Part shown: in pieces, positions 61,213 through 64,000 of the stretch
Layout of the letters: each line of letters begins with the position of its first letter
Position numbering within the stretch: the stretch's first letter is position 1
Assembly: GCF_022921115.1 (NCBI RefSeq)
Contig: NZ_CP095075.1
Coordinates: forward strand, 3,732,001-3,796,000
DNA: 64,000 bases
Source of the DNA: Halobacillus amylolyticus
Lineage (GTDB): Bacteria > Bacillota > Bacilli > Bacillales > Halobacillaceae
Direction of reading: 5' to 3'
Position numbers and translations under genes: made by a program
The notes under the pieces: generated by a model
What the model saw: the letters and a program-made list of their open reading frames with translations, nothing else
What the model was told of the DNA's origin: nothing
Databases searched by the model: none

Positions 61213-62022
61213 ATGAATTCAGCATTAACTGTAATTAATGAACAGGTTAAATATTTTTATTTAGTTCGAAGATTATCACTATATGAAATGAAAAGCTCTA
61301 ACACGAATAATTACCTTGGGATGCTGTGGGAATTACTGAATCCAGCAATTCAAATATCTATATATTGGTTTGTGTTTGGGTTCGGAATTCGAAACAGAGT
61401 GGGTGAGGGAGGAATTGACTTCTTTCCTTGGATGCTATCAGGAATAGTTGTTTGGTTTATGATTAACCAAGGACTACTTCAAGCATCAAAATCAGTTTAC
61501 ACCAAAATTAAGATGCTTTCTAAAATGAACTTTCCCATGAGTGTAATTCCTAACTATGTAATATTTTCTAAACTTTATCCACATCTTATGCTGTTAGCTT
61601 TAGTTATAATTATACTCTCGCTACTTGGTTTTCCGGTTAATATTTACTATTTACAGTTGCCTTTGTACATTATTGGTGTGCTGTTATTATTGTATGCCAT
61701 TTCTCTTATAACATCGACTCTTTCAACAATCGTACGTGACGTGCAAATGCTTTTACAATCTGTCTTAAGGATGTTGCTTTACCTATCTCCTATTCTTTGG
61801 GATGTAAGCCGTATAGATCAAGAATGGCTACGAGTAATTATGAAAATTAATCCATTCTACTATATTGTGGAGGGCTACCGTACCTCCTTATTAGGTCAAG
61901 GTTGGTACTTCATTGATGAATGGCAGTATACTTTGTACTTTGTCGGAGTTGTAGTAGGATTGTTCATTATTGGTTCCGCGTTGCACGTTAAATTTAGACG
62001 ACACTTTATTGATTTTCTATAA
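61213..62022 (+). CDS. tagG: Teichoic acid ABC exporter, permease subunit
   Basis: 269 aa, six TM helices, ABC-2 type. Starts near NEQVKYFYLVRRLSLYEMKS; NNYLGMLWELLNPAIQISIY (about 35-54) is the TagG/RfbA-family signature. With TagH it moves the finished lipid-linked polymer to the outer face. AGGTAGG upstream of ATG 61213 and a 15-base gap to tagH. Confidence 0.93.
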   Translation: MNSALTVINEQVKYFYLVRRLSLYEMKSSNTNNYLGMLWELLNPAIQISIYWFVFGFGIRNRVGEGGIDFFPWMLSGIVVWFMINQGLLQASKSVYTKIKMLSKMNFPMSVIPNYVIFSKLYPHLMLLALVIIILSLLGFPVNIYYLQLPLYIIGVLLLLYAISLITSTLSTIVRDVQMLLQSVLRMLLYLSPILWDVSRIDQEWLRVIMKINPFYYIVEGYRTSLLGQGWYFIDEWQYTLYFVGVVVGLFIIGSALHVKFRRHFIDFL

Positions 62023-62037
62023 AACGGAAGTGATAAC

Positions 62038-62844
62038 ATGGCTAAATCAGTCATTGTAAATGATGTTACAAAAATATATAAATTGTTCAGTAGCCCCAAG
62101 GAGCGTTTGCTTGATCTTGTGATTCCAAGGAAATCTTATGGGGAGAATTTTTACGCGCTCCAAAATGTAAGTTTCGATGTAGACGAGGGTGACATTGTAG
62201 GCTTTGTTGGGGTCAATGGTTCAGGTAAATCCACCTTGTCTAATATTATTGCTGGAGTTGTTCCGGAATCTTATGGATCGGTAGAAGTGAGGGGACAAGC
62301 TGCTATAATTGCGGTTAATTCTGGTCTGGACAATAAGTTGACAGGCCGTGAAAATATAGAGTTGAAGCTCCTTATGCTGGGCTTCAATAAGAAGCAAATC
62401 AATGAACTTGAGGATGAGATTATTGAGTTTGCCGAAGTTGAAAAATTTATTGATCAGCCAGTAAAGTCGTATTCAAGCGGTATGAAGTCACGCCTTGGCT
62501 TTGCAATTTCTGTTAATGTGGATCCTGATATATTGCTTATTGATGAAGCTTTATCTGTTGGTGATAAAGCTTTCGCCGAAAAAAGTCTAGCAAAGATGTA
62601 TGAGTTTAAAGAGAGCGGGAAAACGATGTTCTTTGTTAGTCACTCGATTGGACAGATGAAGAAGTTTTGTGAGAAGGTAGTTTGGCTTGAATATGGTGGA
62701 GTAAAGGAATATGGCCCTGCCAAGGAAGTTCTTGCACATTATGAAGAGTTTTTAGAGAAGTATAAGAAGATGTCTAAGAAAGAGAAACAGCAATATAAAG
62801 ACGAAGTGACACGTAAGCAAAGTGGAATAGAAGCGGCAACATAA
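62038..62844 (+). CDS. tagH: Teichoic acid ABC exporter, ATPase subunit
   Basis: 268 aa. Walker A GVNGSGKSTLSNII (about 60-73), signature YSSGMKSRLGFAISV (about 144-158), Walker B ILLIDEALSVGD, and the switch His in FVSHSIGQM. It lacks the ~250-residue extracellular C-terminal extension of B. subtilis TagH (527 aa), which is common in other Firmicutes. It couples ATP use to export through TagG. Confidence 0.93.
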   Translation: MAKSVIVNDVTKIYKLFSSPKERLLDLVIPRKSYGENFYALQNVSFDVDEGDIVGFVGVNGSGKSTLSNIIAGVVPESYGSVEVRGQAAIIAVNSGLDNKLTGRENIELKLLMLGFNKKQINELEDEIIEFAEVEKFIDQPVKSYSSGMKSRLGFAISVNVDPDILLIDEALSVGDKAFAEKSLAKMYEFKESGKTMFFVSHSIGQMKKFCEKVVWLEYGGVKEYGPAKEVLAHYEEFLEKYKKMSKKEKQQYKDEVTRKQSGIEAAT

Positions 62845-62848
62845 TAAG

Positions 62849-62880
62849 AAGCACCCGTTCTTTAATTAGAGCGGGTGCTT
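62849..62880. terminator. Bidirectional terminator tagH / glycosyltransferase
   Basis: AAGCACCCG / CGGGTGCTT stem between the convergent genes, 14-nt loop. Confidence 0.75.
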
Positions 62881-64000
62881 TGCTGTTCAACGGCATCTGA
62901 ATAGGTTTTCTCAAATCTTTCGGCAGCAGCTAAATGTGAAAAAGAAGATCGTATTTTCATTTGAGCAGCCTGTGACAGCGTATCTGCCGCTTCCTTATGC
63001 TCAATAAGGTAGGAAATATGCTTGCTAAGCTCTTGTTCATCGCGATCACCAAATAGAAGACCATCTTCTTGATGAGTAATCAACTCTTTCAACCCTCCGA
63101 CAGCCCCAGCAATAACTGGTGTACCTGATCCCATGGCTTCAAGAGCAGAAATAGAAGTAGCCTCTTCCACACCATGTGAATGTACACTAGGGATAAGGAC
63201 GATGGAGGCTGTTTGATAAAGTTCCACCATATCTCCATGAGGGACGGATCCTAGCAAATAAACATGCTTTTCTAGATTGAGGTCGATGATTTTTTGTTTC
63301 ATGTTCGTCATTTGTTCACCAGTCCCTGCATAAACGAGGGCAGTTTCAGGGTGTTGTTTAACTACTTCCTTTAGTGCAAGAAGGGGGTAGATGACACCGT
63401 TCTTCTCGGTTAATCGTCTTGGTACGAATAACATTGTATGATCGATAGGGATATTGTATTTCTCACGTGCAGCTTGAAGTTGTGTTGATGAGTTGAGAAA
63501 TTGCTCTGTATCAATGAAATTACGCACGACATGGGCATCGGCCCCGGAGGTTTCTTTTACATAGTCACGGATCCTCTGGTCAACGGTAATATTGGCATTT
63601 GCGGATCGATAGGCTTGCTGTTCGTAGCTTCGAATGTTATTTGCAGTCTCACTATCGGATTGAACGGCTCCTCTGCTGATGGCTTCATAAGCATAGTAGC
63701 CATGGATAGTTGCGACAACGGGGATCCCTGATTGCAAGGAAGCTAGTGTTGAGAATACATCCTGTGAATTGATGACGTCATAGGAGGCAGCCTGGTGTTT
63801 TATCGCCTGCTCTAATAGTTTCCTTCGTTGCAGGTCATTCATCAATTGACCTTTTCCAGGGCTGAATCGGTTCATTACATAACCTGGTCCTTGGGCAAAG
63901 AGCTTCTTTTTCAAATTTGGCAGTTGTGTGAAGGAGAGGACATCTACATGGTGTCCCCGGGCTTCAAGGCCTTTTTTAAGTGTGGTTACATGAGAGGAAA
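62862..64000 (-). CDS. Glycosyltransferase family 4, 5' end outside window
   Basis: The frame stays open to the last base (it reads SSHVTTLKKGLEARGHHVDV before the TTG at 63914), so the N-terminus lies beyond the window and the TTG is not the start. GT4 GT-B fold: acceptor side with VVATIHGYYAYEA, donor domain with FVPRRLTEKNGVIYPLLAL, GSVPHGDMVELYQTASIVLI, and ATSISALEAMGSGTPVIAGA carrying the Glu of the EX7E motif. Acceptor unknown. It could make a wall or capsule sugar, or a glycolipid. It is convergent with tagH. Confidence 0.88.
   Translation of the reverse strand, partial: SSHVTTLKKGLEARGHHVDVLSFTQLPNLKKKLFAQGPGYVMNRFSPGKGQLMNDLQRRKLLEQAIKHQAASYDVINSQDVFSTLASLQSGIPVVATIHGYYAYEAISRGAVQSDSETANNIRSYEQQAYRSANANITVDQRIRDYVKETSGADAHVVRNFIDTEQFLNSSTQLQAAREKYNIPIDHTMLFVPRRLTEKNGVIYPLLALKEVVKQHPETALVYAGTGEQMTNMKQKIIDLNLEKHVYLLGSVPHGDMVELYQTASIVLIPSVHSHGVEEATSISALEAMGSGTPVIAGAVGGLKELITHQEDGLLFGDRDEQELSKHISYLIEHKEAADTLSQAAQMKIRSSFSHLAAAERFEKTYSDAVEQQSTRSN

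Overview
The window looks like chromosomal DNA of a low-GC Gram-positive bacterium of the Bacillaceae, most likely a halophilic or halotolerant genus such as Halobacillus (the genus is an inference). The signs are AGGAGG-type ribosome sites, SinR/SinI-like and AbrB-like regulators, an IDEAL-domain protein, a SigA-style promoter, a CcpA-type cre box and a complete set of poly(glycerol-phosphate) wall teichoic acid genes. I saw no rRNA, tRNA or CRISPR array.

Layout. 1-3.1 kb: the end of a galK-galE-galT operon. 3.3-6.7 kb: an MMPL exporter with its MarR regulator and a doubled palindromic operator. 6.9-9.1 kb: an abrB-like gene followed by a decay zone holding fragments of a GlnQ-type ATPase, a second MMPL exporter and a peptide transporter, plus a small secreted peptide gene with a degenerate tandem copy of its 3' end. 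9.4-35 kb: mostly metabolic and transport genes (two LCP ligases, formaldehyde dehydrogenase, Ktr potassium channel subunit, secreted nuclease, MurR-MurK-MurQ, a sodium:solute symporter operon with a cre box). 35.3-38.6 kb: hom-thrC-thrB. 38.8-44.1 kb: small proteins, an AraC regulator and SinI/SinR-like genes. 44.2-64 kb: pgcA, tagO, tagB, tagD, a giant autolysin, an acyltransferase, gtaB, tagF, tagE, tagG, tagH and a glycosyltransferase that runs off the window. Together these make the lipid-linked teichoic acid primer, polymerise and glucosylate it, and export it.

The most striking feature is a family of near-identical hairpins (arms CCACCTCAGGTCATCCA / TGGATGACCTGAGGTGG around an AT-rich 5-nt loop). 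There are 14 full copies and two half copies between 11.7 and 41.7 kb, all intergenic. Two of them bracket a REP-associated tyrosine transposase (RAYT) gene at 32521-33084, and the transposase stop codon lies inside one copy. This is a REP/RAYT-type system. In many copies the stem extends past the shared core with copy-specific but perfectly complementary flanks, and one copy carries a compensatory T-A to C-G change.

Other points of note are a cobalamin riboswitch whose own gene appears to be gone (it now sits before an acyl-CoA thioesterase), single-G deletions that break both tagO and tagD, an autolysin with 11 PA14-like repeats, and a structured GC-rich segment at 20.06-20.29 kb that may be a non-coding RNA.
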